Part shown: in pieces, positions 8,691 through 17,331 of the stretch
Numbering within the stretch: the stretch's first letter is position 1
Layout: every line of letters starts with the position of its first letter
Assembly: GCA_028292405.1 (NCBI GenBank)
Contig: JAQGMJ010000043.1
Span: 62,001 to 126,000 of the forward strand
Source: Betaproteobacteria bacterium
GTDB lineage: Bacteria; Pseudomonadota; Gammaproteobacteria; Burkholderiales; JAEUOS01
DNA: 64,000 bases
Direction: 5' to 3'
The notes under the pieces: model-generated
Told to the model about the DNA's origin: nothing
Seen by the model: the letters and a program-made list of their open reading frames with translations, nothing else
Database searches by the model: none
Translations under genes and position numbers: made by a program

Positions 8691-8975
8691 GACGTGTTCT
8701 GTCGGCGCGAAACGTTGCCTTTTGTAGGAACGGTCCTACGCGATGCTCTTTAGATAGTTGGGTATTGCTCATGTACCACAATATTTTCAGAGGATTGCGA
8801 GAAACACGAGTCACTGATGCGCGCTCCATGCACGCTGAAAAAGGGGAGGAATTCGTGTGCAATGGCGGACGAATGTAGGACAAATTCTGATTCCCGCGGG
8901 CTTGTGGGGCAACTAAAGTTCAAGCTCCGGAAAATCTACAAGAAGTCTTCATCGGCTTAAAGATTGGAGTGCACC
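8691..8975. promoter_or_regulatory. Divergent promoter region with an inverted repeat
   Basis: This 285-base spacer separates the oxidase operon (minus) from the YdeP-like gene (plus), so it must hold both promoters. It contains a perfect 6-bp inverted repeat, GTAGGA at 8724-8729 and TCCTAC at 8734-8739 with a 4-base spacer. The repeat is not followed by a T-run, so an operator is more likely than a terminator. No -35/-10 pair could be assigned with confidence. Confidence 0.45.
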
Positions 8976-11255
8976 GTGGCCAAGGTGGAAAAAAGTTCCG
9001 CTTATTCATTCTCGTCAGGCGGCTGGGGGTCCTTGAAGGCTGTCGTCAAAATCCTTGCGCAAGAGAAAGTGCTGCTGAAAGATAGCGGCATCCTGCTCAA
9101 ACAAAACAAGCCGGATGGTTTCATGTGTGTAAGTTGCTCCTGGGCTAAGCCCGCCGACCCGCACACGTTTGAATTCTGCGAGAGCGGTGCGAAAGCCACT
9201 GCGTGGGATACCACGAGTAAACGTGTTGATCCCCGTTTTTTTTCCACGCATACGGTACGCGAACTCCTCAGCTGGCACGACCATGACCTTGAGGAGGCCG
9301 GTCGGCTCACGACGCCGCTGCGTTACGACCCCGCTTCTGACAAGTACATCGAAGTGAGTTGGCAGGACGCGTTCAGCGAAATCGGCCGCGAAGTGAAAGC
9401 ACTCGACCCAGACGGCGTGGTCTTCTATGCTTCCGGAAGAGCCTCTCTCGAAACGTCCTACATGTACCAACTGCTTGCCCGGATGTTCGGATGCAACAAT
9501 CTGCCTGATAGCTCGAACATGTGTCACGAGAGCAGTTCCGTTGGACTCAAGGAATCCATCGGGGTCGGAGTCGGGACCATCACGTTGGAGGACTTTGAAA
9601 AAACCGACATGATGTTTTTCTTTGGTCAGAATGTCGGAACCAATAGCCCTCGCATGCTTCACCAGTTGCAGGACGCCCGCCGGCGCGGCGTGCCTATTGT
9701 CACGTTCAATCCGTTACGCGAACCGGGACTCATTTCATTTTCCAATCCGCAATCTCCGGTTCAGATGTTGACGCCGGCCGAGACACAGGTCAGCACGCAG
9801 TATCACCAGGTGAAGAACGGTGGGGATACGGCGGCCATCCTGGGGATCTGCAAATCCGTCATCGAAGCGGACGACCAAGCCCGCGAAGCCGGCGCAACAC
9901 GGATTCTTGATATCGCATTCATTGAGGAACATACGACGGGATATGAGCAATTCGCCGACTACGCGCGTCGGACGTCATGGGAAGATATCGAGCGAGCCAG
10001 CGGGCTCACCCGCTTCGCCCTTATCGAGGCTGCCAACGAATACATGAAAGCGCACGCCGTAATGGCGCACTACGGAATGGGATTGACCCAGCACCGCATG
10101 GGCGTACAAAACGTGCGCATGTTGTGCAATCTCCTTTTCTTGCGCGGTAATATAGGGAAGCCGGGTGCCGGTCCCTCGCCCATACGCGGTCATTCCAATG
10201 TGCAGGGCCAACGCACGGTCGGTATTACGGAGAAGCCGGAGCTCGCACCTCTCGATGTGCTGGCCAAGCAATTCTCATTCGACCCGCCCCGCACCAAGGG
10301 CAAGAATGTCGTCGAAACCTTTGAGGCGATGTTGAAAGGTGGCATCAGCGCGGTAATTAATCTGGGCGGCAACCTGGTGCGCTCCGTGCCGGATCGAGGC
10401 CAGATCGAGCCAGCCTGGCGCAATCTGCAGTTGACAGTCAACGTGGCGACAAAACTCAATCGGAGTCATTTGATACCTGGAAAGAGTTCATATGTGCTGC
10501 CATGCCTGAGCCGTATCGAGATCGACCGGCAGGCAAGTGGCGAACAAGCCGTATCCATGGAAGACAGTACTGGCTGCATGCACGGGTCACGAGGCGTTGC
10601 GGAACCGGCGGCGGACACCCTTCGCTCCGAGCAATTTATCGTTGCGGGTATTGCCAAGGCAATCCTGGGGGCGGGAAGCACCGTCCCGTGGGATGCCTGG
10701 GTCGATGATTACTCTCTCGTCCGTGACGAGATCGCAAAGACGTATCCCGACATCTTCCATGACTTCAACGAAAGGATGTGGCAGCCCGGCGGCTTTCACC
10801 GACCACTTCCGGCGCGAGAACGAAAATGGGCGACCAAATCAGGGAAGGCGGAGTTTCTCGTTCCGGAATCCCTGGACGAAGATCCGGACATGCCTGAAAA
10901 AAGCCCGGGTGACTTGCGTCTGATGACTCTGCGCAGCGACAGTCAATTCAATACCACCATTTACAACCTTGACGACCGCTTTCGTGGCGTCAAGGGCGAC
11001 CGGATGGTCATATTTATGAATGACGCGGATATGCAGGCGCATCGGCTTCAAGAGGGACAGAAAATCTCGTTACAAACAGTCTCCGACGATGGAATTGATC
11101 GTCGTCTGGATGGGCTTACAGTCAAAGCGTTTGATATTCCGAAAGGATGTATCGGCGGATACTACCCCGAGTGCAATGTGCTGCTCCCTCTCTGGCACTG
11201 CGCAAAGGAAAGCAAGGTACCGGCTGCGAAATCGATTCCGGTACGCATTGTCTAA
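8976..11255 (+). CDS. FdhF/YdeP-family molybdopterin oxidoreductase
   Basis: A 759-residue bis-MGD molybdoenzyme of the FdhF/YdeP (formate dehydrogenase alpha-like) family. The family-typical N-terminal CVSCSW pair lies at about 51-54, the active-site region NMCHESS puts a Cys near 183, and the C-terminal MGD-binding domain has FNTTIYNLDDRFRGVKGDR. I chose GTG 8976, with GGAG six bases upstream; an in-frame TTG at 8964 is the alternative. No beta or gamma electron-transfer subunit follows, as is usual for this subfamily. E. coli YdeP is linked to acid resistance, but the substrate of the family is not settled. FdhD at 1037-1885 is the likely maturation partner. Confidence 0.88.
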   Translation: MAKVEKSSAYSFSSGGWGSLKAVVKILAQEKVLLKDSGILLKQNKPDGFMCVSCSWAKPADPHTFEFCESGAKATAWDTTSKRVDPRFFSTHTVRELLSWHDHDLEEAGRLTTPLRYDPASDKYIEVSWQDAFSEIGREVKALDPDGVVFYASGRASLETSYMYQLLARMFGCNNLPDSSNMCHESSSVGLKESIGVGVGTITLEDFEKTDMMFFFGQNVGTNSPRMLHQLQDARRRGVPIVTFNPLREPGLISFSNPQSPVQMLTPAETQVSTQYHQVKNGGDTAAILGICKSVIEADDQAREAGATRILDIAFIEEHTTGYEQFADYARRTSWEDIERASGLTRFALIEAANEYMKAHAVMAHYGMGLTQHRMGVQNVRMLCNLLFLRGNIGKPGAGPSPIRGHSNVQGQRTVGITEKPELAPLDVLAKQFSFDPPRTKGKNVVETFEAMLKGGISAVINLGGNLVRSVPDRGQIEPAWRNLQLTVNVATKLNRSHLIPGKSSYVLPCLSRIEIDRQASGEQAVSMEDSTGCMHGSRGVAEPAADTLRSEQFIVAGIAKAILGAGSTVPWDAWVDDYSLVRDEIAKTYPDIFHDFNERMWQPGGFHRPLPARERKWATKSGKAEFLVPESLDEDPDMPEKSPGDLRLMTLRSDSQFNTTIYNLDDRFRGVKGDRMVIFMNDADMQAHRLQEGQKISLQTVSDDGIDRRLDGLTVKAFDIPKGCIGGYYPECNVLLPLWHCAKESKVPAAKSIPVRIV

Positions 11256-11574
11256 TGCTGGTTGAGTCGGGGATGCCGCCCATGTTTGGACGAATCCGCT
11301 GATCTTTTTGATAACCCGGAGCCGCTCTCTCCGGATCATCAGAACTCCCTAGCGCTTGGTTGGTCCGCCGCGCAAACGTTGGCGTGTGAGCGGAATTCTT
11401 GCCGAACATTCGAGCCGCCTCGATATTGCCCATGACAAATGAATCAGCCGGCGCGCCGTGGTCCGGGCTTCGCCAGCATTTCTGACCGTGAGGAGTGCCG
11501 AGTGACTTTAGTCAAGCCGCCGACTCAACGAAACCCGTAGTCGGGCACGTTCGTTGGGCGCCTTCACTTCCCGA
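11256..11574. other. Spacer at the composition boundary
   Basis: About 320 bases without a supported gene. A 6-bp stem (CCGGAG 11316-11321, CTCCGG 11329-11334) lies 60 bases after the YdeP-like stop, but no T-run follows, so termination is uncertain. The G+C content rises sharply toward the right end, where the formyl-CoA transferase remnant begins. Confidence 0.45.
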
Positions 11575-12321
11575 AGGCAAACGACGTCAGGCCCCTGGGC
11601 ATCGTCACCGCGCTGTTCCAGCGCCAGCACAGCGGCCGCGGCCAGCGCGTTACCGCGCCGATGCAGGACGCCGTGCTCAATCTGTGCCGCCTCAAGGTGC
11701 GCGATCAGCAGCGCCTGGCGCACGGGCCGCTGGAGGAATACAGGCAGTTCGCCGAAGGCATCCCCTTCGGCGACGCCGTTCCGCGCGCCGGGCAACGACT
11801 CGGGCGGCGGCAGCCCGGGCGCATCGCCATGTGCCGCGGCTGGGAGAGCGACTCGAACGCCTACATTTACTTCATCGCCCGGCCCAGGTATGGGAGCGGG
11901 TTTGCGAAGTGACCGGCAGGCCGCAGTGGAAGACCGAGCGCGACTTCGCCAAGCCTGCGGCGCGGCTGTGGCGCCTGAACCTGATCTTCGGAGCCATCGA
12001 GCAATGGACGCAGACCAGAACCAAGTTCGAGGCCCTGGCCATCCTCAACGAACTCGACATTCCCTGCGGCCCGGTGCTGTCGATGAAGGAGTTGACCGAA
12101 GACCCGGCGTTGTACGCCAGCGGCACCCTGGCCGAGGTCGAGCATCCGCAGCGCGGCAACTACATCACCGTCGGCAGCCCGGTAAAGCTCTCCGACAACC
12201 AATACGCGGTCACCCGCTCGCCGCTGCTGGGCGAGCATACCGGCGAAATCCTCGCCGAAGTTCTGCAATTCGATCCGCCGCGATACGGGCGCTGCGTGCC
12301 TCCGGCGGCCTGGGCGCGTAG
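11575..12321 (+). pseudogene. frc: Formyl-CoA:oxalate CoA-transferase remnant
   Basis: Decayed 3' part of a class III CoA-transferase gene most like formyl-CoA transferase, which swaps CoA between formyl-CoA and oxalate. Family blocks appear in order but in different frames: [16 protein letters not shown], then [17 protein letters not shown] and [13 protein letters not shown] (to about 11790). [10 protein letters not shown] follows in a second frame, then [12 protein letters not shown], then [16 protein letters not shown] from about 11880. [13 protein letters not shown] and RSPLLGEHT come next. The C-terminus ([10 protein letters not shown], stop 12321) is in yet another frame. At least three to four frameshifts are needed, and the first roughly 170 residues are absent. 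It sits next to a formate-dehydrogenase-like gene, consistent with a lost oxalate-to-formate pathway. Confidence 0.85.
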
Positions 12322-12524
12322 AGCGTTCCGGGGCTCGCGCCCGGCGCACGCGGCGTTCTTTCCGGTCTGATGACCACGCGCCGACCCACGGCGACAAACG
12401 TGCTTGCTGCTATTCTATTGTTCCACCTGGCGCATTTCCGGAAATCGACCGTTATCCGCCGTTGCTTTCCGTAGCCACCGCAGACGCGGTCATGGCCGGC
12501 TCAATCGATAGAACCGTTCCCCGC

Positions 12525-13181
12525 ATGCCCACCCTGTTCTTCGATCTCGACGGCACCCTCACCGACTCCAAGCCCGGCATTACACGCTGCATCCAGCATG
12601 CATTGACGGCGCTGGGGCACCCGGCGCCGCACGCCGACGAACTCGATTGGTGCGTCGGCCCGCCGCTCAAACAAAGTTTCGCGCGCCTGACGGGCAACGA
12701 TGATCCCGCCTTGCTGGACCGCGCGCTCCTGCTGTATCGCGAGCGCTTCAGCACCCTGGGCCTGTTCGAGAACGCGCTCTATCCCGATGTGCTGGAAACC
12801 CTGCACGCATTGCAGGCGGAGGGCTACCGCCAGTTCATCGTCACCGCCAAGCCGCACGTCTACGCGCGGCGCATCGCCGAACATTTCGGACTGATCGGGC
12901 CCATAGAGGTGGTCTACGGCAGCGAACTCGACGGCACCCGCGGCGACAAGGGCGAACTGATCGCCCATGTGCTGCAACAGGAGCGCATCGATCCCGCTGA
13001 GGCATTGATGATCGGCGACCGCGAGCACGACATGCGCGGCGCCGCCGATTGCCGCCTCAGCGCCATCGGCGCCACCTGGGGCTATGGCGGCGCCGTCGAG
13101 CTGCAGCGTCACGGCGCACGCCATCTTGCGCCGCACATGCGCGCGCTGCCGGCGCTGGTGCGCCAGGTGTTTGCCGGCTAG
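12525..13181 (+). CDS. HAD-family phosphatase, phosphoglycolate-phosphatase-like
   Basis: A 218-residue HAD hydrolase of the Gph type. Motif I is FFDLDGTLTDS at the N-terminus (nucleophile and acid/base Asp), motif II is in FIVTAKP, and motif IV is IGDREHDMRGA near residue 170. An alpha-helical cap lies between motifs I and II. I chose ATG 12525, which places motif I six residues in as usual; an in-frame ATG at 12492 and an earlier start exist. Substrate cannot be read from sequence; phosphoglycolate or a nucleotide monophosphate are usual in this branch. The gene stands alone after the frc remnant. Confidence 0.85.
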   Translation: MPTLFFDLDGTLTDSKPGITRCIQHALTALGHPAPHADELDWCVGPPLKQSFARLTGNDDPALLDRALLLYRERFSTLGLFENALYPDVLETLHALQAEGYRQFIVTAKPHVYARRIAEHFGLIGPIEVVYGSELDGTRGDKGELIAHVLQQERIDPAEALMIGDREHDMRGAADCRLSAIGATWGYGGAVELQRHGARHLAPHMRALPALVRQVFAG

Positions 13182-13307
13182 CCGACCGGCAAACAGCGGG
13201 GCAGGCAGGCGGACCGGCGAGCGGGCAGGCGCGCGGCTTCGCGCAGCCATCTTTCTTGCATGGCCAGTGGCGCGGCACGCGGCGACGCGGCTTCATTTCG
13301 CATCCCG

Positions 13308-15200
13308 CTAGCGCGCAGCGCGCTCCAGGGCCTCGTCTTGCAACGGTGCCGCGCCGGGCAGCGGGGCGTGGCGCGCGCCAGGCGACGGCGCCCAAGTGCG
13401 ACGGTCGAGAAACAGCGCATTGCCGGGCATCTTCTTGGCCTGCGTCTTCGCCTCCACCGCGCGCGCGGCGACCTGGTGCGAACTGGCGCGCACGCCCGAG
13501 GGCACATGTACCGCGCCCACCGACAGCGTCGTCAGGGGAAAGAACTGCGGCGCGCCGCTGCGGTCGGTGGAGGAAAAGCCGGCAAGCGCGATGTCGTCGG
13601 CGGAAAACAATTCCATCCGCTCCGCCGCGAAGCGCGTCAGCGCGTCGTTGATGCGCTTCTCCCAGTCTTCGCTCTGGAACACCACGATCAAATCGTCACC
13701 GCCGACGTGGCCGACCAGGTCGCCGTGCGAATCGGCCACCTCGCCCAGCAGGCGGCCCACCAGCTGGATCATGTCGTCGCCGCGGCGATAGCCGTAAAGG
13801 TCGTTGAAGGGCTTGAAATTGTCGAGGTCGGCGTGGCAGACGCAAAACCCCAGCTCGCTATCGAGCAGGCGCTCGATGTGCTGGGTGATCGGCACGTTGC
13901 CGGGCAGCAGCGTCAGCGGGTTGGCGTAGCGCGCCGCCTTCACCTGCAATTCGGAAAGCTCGCGCAGCAGGGTCTGGCCGGAGCACACGCCGACATAGAG
14001 GCTGTCCTGCGTCACCACGAAACCCTCGGCCAGGTCGTGGCCCGCCGCCCCTTCGGAAAGCCGCCAGCCGATTTCCTGGATGCCGGCGGTGTGCTCGACC
14101 ACCAGCGGGTTCGGGTTCATCAGCGCGGTGCACGACTTGTTGCCGTAGAGCTCGCGGCGGTACGGCCGGGCGAAACGGTCGATCAGCGAGAAGCGCGAGA
14201 TCAGGCCGATCGGCTTGCCGTTTTCCACCACCGGCAGCGCATGCGCCGCGGTATCGCGCGCGAAACGCTCGTACACCTGCTGCCCGGTATGGCGCGGCGA
14301 GATCGGCTCGATCCGCGCCGCCAACTGGAACGCCGTCACCCCCATGTCGCTCACTGCCTCGGGGTACAGCCGCGCGCGCTGCGCCGTGCCCGCCAGGTGG
14401 GCCCCGGCTTCGCGTTCCGGGGTGCGCGAAGGCCGCGCCAGGTAGTAGCCCTGCGCGTAGGTCACCTTAAGGTCGCGGATCACCCGCAGCTCACCCGCGG
14501 TCTCGATGCCCTCGGCCACCAGTTGCGACTGCGCGGCCAGCGCGATGTCCTGGATCGCCCGCAGGAACTGGCGCTTCAGCGGGTCGCTGTCGATGCCGCT
14601 GATGAAATGCTTGTCGATCTTCACGATCTCCGGCGCCAGTTCCTTCCACAGGCGCAGGCTGGAAAAACCTTCACCCAGGTCGTCCAGCGCGATCGACATG
14701 CCCAGCGCGCGCAGCTCGCCCGCCACCTGGCGCATGCGCTCGTGGTCGTGGATCTTGTCGCCCTCGGTGAATTCGATGACGATGCGCTCCGGCGTCAGGC
14801 CGTAGCGCGCAACGCGCCGCGCGAAGCCCAGAAAAGCCTCGGTGTGGCGCGTCGCCAGCATCGGCGAGGCGTTGAGAAACAGGCGCCCCGGCAACTCCAG
14901 CTCGCCGAACGAGCGCGCCGCCGTCATCAGCGCCGCCAGCTCCAGGCGCGCCTGGCTCCCGTTGGCGCGCGCATGGGCGAACAGCCCGGCCGGCTCGTGC
15001 AGCGGCGTGCCTTCGGGACCGCGGATCAGCGCCTCATAGCCCTCGATGCTGCCGTTGGAGGCGCGCATGATCGGCTGAAAGACCGCATGCAGCTCCGGTA
15101 CCAGGTCGGCATCGAGGGCAGGCAGGGGCGGCGGAGAAAGGGTCACGTAAGGTTCAGGCGGCGGATTGGCGTCGGCGCAACCGCGCAGTAGGCCTGACAA
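13308..15200 (-). CDS. EAL-CBS-GGDEF cyclic-di-GMP signalling protein
   Basis: A 630-residue cytoplasmic protein. The N-terminal EAL domain (about 35-270) keeps the phosphodiesterase residues: YEALIRG, LFLNASP, EFTEGD, DDLGEGFSSL, VKIDKHF, EGIET and QGYYLA. A CBS pair (about 285-420) follows, with GKPIGLISRFSLID in one repeat. The C-terminal GGDEF-like domain has GGDDL at the signature site and no RxxD I-site before it, so cyclase activity is doubtful. The CBS pair probably senses an adenine nucleotide. It is likely a c-di-GMP phosphodiesterase with a regulatory GGDEF. The start appears to be TTG 15200; later starts such as GTG 15146 are possible. Confidence 0.9.
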   Translation of the reverse strand: MSGLLRGCADANPPPEPYVTLSPPPLPALDADLVPELHAVFQPIMRASNGSIEGYEALIRGPEGTPLHEPAGLFAHARANGSQARLELAALMTAARSFGELELPGRLFLNASPMLATRHTEAFLGFARRVARYGLTPERIVIEFTEGDKIHDHERMRQVAGELRALGMSIALDDLGEGFSSLRLWKELAPEIVKIDKHFISGIDSDPLKRQFLRAIQDIALAAQSQLVAEGIETAGELRVIRDLKVTYAQGYYLARPSRTPEREAGAHLAGTAQRARLYPEAVSDMGVTAFQLAARIEPISPRHTGQQVYERFARDTAAHALPVVENGKPIGLISRFSLIDRFARPYRRELYGNKSCTALMNPNPLVVEHTAGIQEIGWRLSEGAAGHDLAEGFVVTQDSLYVGVCSGQTLLRELSELQVKAARYANPLTLLPGNVPITQHIERLLDSELGFCVCHADLDNFKPFNDLYGYRRGDDMIQLVGRLLGEVADSHGDLVGHVGGDDLIVVFQSEDWEKRINDALTRFAAERMELFSADDIALAGFSSTDRSGAPQFFPLTTLSVGAVHVPSGVRASSHQVAARAVEAKTQAKKMPGNALFLDRRTWAPSPGARHAPLPGAAPLQDEALERAAR

Positions 15201-15277
15201 AAATGACCCACGGATGACACACGCCCCGCAATGCCGGTGGCGCGCGGGACGAACCCGCAGCCGGCGCGGCCGAAGGC

Positions 15278-16207
15278 TTAGTCCGCGCCGTCCCCGGCGT
15301 AGCGAAAGCGGTAAGCCTCGCCCGCTTGCTCGATTATCCCGGCCGAGGGCGCCGGAAAATGCGCCGGGATCACCAGCCGGCCGCTCCCGGCCTCGCGCTC
15401 GAGAAACGCCAGGCGGGTGGTGCGCGACAGTTCAGGGTCGGCGCAAAAGCGCGTGCTTAAGTGCGGGCAGGCGCATTGCAGCGGCGTATGCAGCAGGTCG
15501 CTGGCCAGCACCGCGCGAGCGGTTCCCGAATTGATGCCGATCGTTACTAGCCCCGGCGTGTGTCCCGGCGCCGGCTCGAAGGCGATTGCCTCGTCGATGC
15601 GATGGTCCATCGCAACGAAATCGGCGAGGCCGGCCTCGGCAACCGGCAGCACGCTGTCGTCCATGTAATCGCCGGTGCGCAAGCGGCCCCGGTCGCCGCG
15701 TTCGCTCCACCAGAAATCCCACTCCTCGCGGATGAACAGGTAGCGCGCATTCGGAAAGGTTGGCACCCACTTGCCGTTTGACAGTCGCGTATTCCAGCCG
15801 ACATGGTCGACGTGAAAATGCGTGCACACCAGATAGTCCACCTGCTCAGGCAGCACACCGGCCGCCGCCAGGCGCGCCAGCCAGCCCCACGAAGCGGTGT
15901 TGAATTCGCCGCGCACCCGCGCCTTGCAATCGCCCACGCAGGTATCGACCACGATCACCTTGCCGCGGCTCCTCAGCACGAAGCCCTGGATGGCGATTAC
16001 AAAGCGCTTTGCCGCGCGGTCGTAAAAAAGCGGCGCCAGCCAATGCAGATGCGATTCGAGCAACTCGGGCGTCGCTTGCGGGTAAAGCTCGAAGGGGGCA
16101 AGCAGCGGCCCCTGCGATTCGATCACGCAGCTCAAGGTCACTTCGCCCAGTTGCAGATGCGAGACGCCTTCAGCGGCGGGGAGGGAGGAAGCGGCAATCG
16201 GCGGCAT
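15278..16207 (-). CDS. MBL-fold metallo-hydrolase
   Basis: A 309-residue metallo-beta-lactamase-fold hydrolase. The zinc motif THFHVDHVGW is at about 130-139, and further ligands are in APGHTPG and ASDLLHTP and a late PAHFPAP. The overall layout resembles quorum-quenching lactonase and related MBL hydrolases, with a substrate pocket rich in Trp and Arg (EEWDFWWSERGDRG). No signal peptide is seen. I chose ATG 16207; GTG 16213 is two codons upstream. The true substrate is unknown, and no partner genes help. A strong terminator for the upstream gene lies just before its start. Confidence 0.85.
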   Translation of the reverse strand: MPPIAASSLPAAEGVSHLQLGEVTLSCVIESQGPLLAPFELYPQATPELLESHLHWLAPLFYDRAAKRFVIAIQGFVLRSRGKVIVVDTCVGDCKARVRGEFNTASWGWLARLAAAGVLPEQVDYLVCTHFHVDHVGWNTRLSNGKWVPTFPNARYLFIREEWDFWWSERGDRGRLRTGDYMDDSVLPVAEAGLADFVAMDHRIDEAIAFEPAPGHTPGLVTIGINSGTARAVLASDLLHTPLQCACPHLSTRFCADPELSRTTRLAFLEREAGSGRLVIPAHFPAPSAGIIEQAGEAYRFRYAGDGAD

Positions 16208-16231
16208 CGCCACATTCTAGAACAGCAAAAC

Positions 16232-16264
16232 AAAAAGCCCCGGTCCTACGGCCGGGGCTTTTTG
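16232..16264 (-). terminator. Rho-independent terminator of the outer-membrane barrel gene
   Basis: AAAAAGCCCCGG pairs with CCGGGGCTTTT around an 8-base loop. On the minus strand the stem ends in a T-run, as expected for ending the transcript of the gene at 16373-17062. T residues on the plus side make it potentially bidirectional. Confidence 0.85.
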
Positions 16265-16282
16265 TTTCAGACGTTTCTTCGT

Positions 16283-16370
16283 GGATTTTTCATTCATGAA
16301 ATCGACTGGCTTTGCCAGCGATTTCATGCACCCTAAGCCCGACAAAGCAGGTTTGTACTTTTGTCGGAAT
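16283..16370. repeat. Two-hairpin dispersed repeat, copy A
   Basis: A GGATTTTTC-led stretch is followed by a long hairpin (CATGAAATCG...CGATTTCATG, 16295-16328) and a second hairpin (CCGACAAA 16339-16346 with TTTGTCGG 16360-16367). A related copy with the same order and many compensatory differences lies at 46994-47077. In both places the element begins a few bases after a minus-strand stop codon. Confidence 0.7.
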
Positions 16371-16372
16371 CG

Positions 16373-17062
16373 CTAGAACTTCGCCTCCAGTCCGATCGAG
16401 GTCAGCGCCGGATGCGATTCGCCGGTGGCGCCGGTGTTGGTGAAATTGTTGGTCTGCTGGCCGACCTTGCCGAAGTTCTGGTAGTCGAAGCGGATCGCCA
16501 GGTTCTTGTTGATGTTGTAGTTTGCCCCCAGCCCCACGGTCGGGTTGAGGGCACGCGCGGTACTGCCGGTGCTGCCGGGGTAAAAGGTGCCGTCGCCGGT
16601 GAAACTGTATTCGCTGCGCAGCCAGGCCAGGCCGGCGATCGCATGCAGCGAGAAGCGCTCATTGATCGGCCAGGTGCCTACGCCCGCCAGGCTCCAGGCC
16701 GAGAGCTTGCTGGTGCTCATGCCATTGCCGCCGGTGCCGGCAATCGCGTAGTTGACGTTGTATTTTCCGAGGTCCGCATAACCTAGCTCCATGCCCCAGT
16801 TGCGGGTGAACTGCAGTCCGCCGTAGGCCTTCCAGGCGGTGCTGCTGTCGGTGCCGATGGTGGTGGAAGCGCCGCCGCGCAAGTCGGCATAGTCGCCGAC
16901 GTTCGGGCTGGCGGTGGTGTGGCCCAGGCCGCCGCCCAGGTACCAGTGCATATCGGCGAGGGAATAGGGCGAGGATGACGATTGCGCGTGCGCCGCATTG
17001 GCCAGCCCGAGGCCGGCCGCACAAACCGCGCACAGCGCGGCGCGGGAAAACAGCTTTTTCAT
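16373..17062 (-). CDS. Outer-membrane beta-barrel protein, OmpA/OmpW-like
   Basis: A 229-residue exported barrel. The signal peptide MKKLFSRAALCAVCAAGLGLANAAHA is followed by alternating strands typical of the OmpA transmembrane fold (YLGGGLGHTTA, KAYGGLQFTRNWGMELGYADLGKY, LNPTVGLGANYNINKNLAIRFDYQNFG), and it ends in a terminal aromatic (EAKF), the outer-membrane assembly signal. There is no C-terminal peptidoglycan-binding domain. ATG 17062 has AGGAG upstream; a longer frame to 17116 would add a non-signal N-terminus. It is probably a structural or small-molecule pore protein. A terminator and the two-hairpin repeat follow the stop. Confidence 0.85.
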   Translation of the reverse strand: MKKLFSRAALCAVCAAGLGLANAAHAQSSSSPYSLADMHWYLGGGLGHTTASPNVGDYADLRGGASTTIGTDSSTAWKAYGGLQFTRNWGMELGYADLGKYNVNYAIAGTGGNGMSTSKLSAWSLAGVGTWPINERFSLHAIAGLAWLRSEYSFTGDGTFYPGSTGSTARALNPTVGLGANYNINKNLAIRFDYQNFGKVGQQTNNFTNTGATGESHPALTSIGLEAKF

Positions 17063-17280
17063 GATGCAAACTCCTGGATTGCTTGGCCGCGAGCGGCCGG
17101 ATCCGGCGCGCGGCACCCGTGGGCGCAGCGCGAGGGCGCGGTCGGTCTGACCCGGAGCAAGGCGGCATTTTCCAGCCGTTTTCCTACGGGTCTGCGCGTA
17201 GGACGACGCCGCAGCGCGGAAAAATTCCCCGCCTTACAAAGCGTTACATCGCTTACAACCTGCGTGCCCGGGTTGTCCCA

Positions 17281-17310
17281 AAAGAAAACGCGCGCCGGTG
17301 CAGCGCGCGT
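17281..17310 (-). terminator. Terminator of the CbpA-like gene
   Basis: ACGCGCGC (17288-17295) pairs with GCGCGCGT (17303-17310). On the minus strand the stem runs into TTTTCTTTT. It lies about 20 bases beyond the stop of the gene at 17332-18294. Confidence 0.75.
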
Positions 17311-17331
17311 GAATGGCCCAAAACCTTGTCC

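Noticed and set aside
13260-15191. A 643-residue plus-strand open frame
   Set aside because: It lies exactly opposite the EAL-CBS-GGDEF gene, has a repetitive Arg/His/Ala composition typical of antisense frames in high-G+C DNA, and no recognisable domain.
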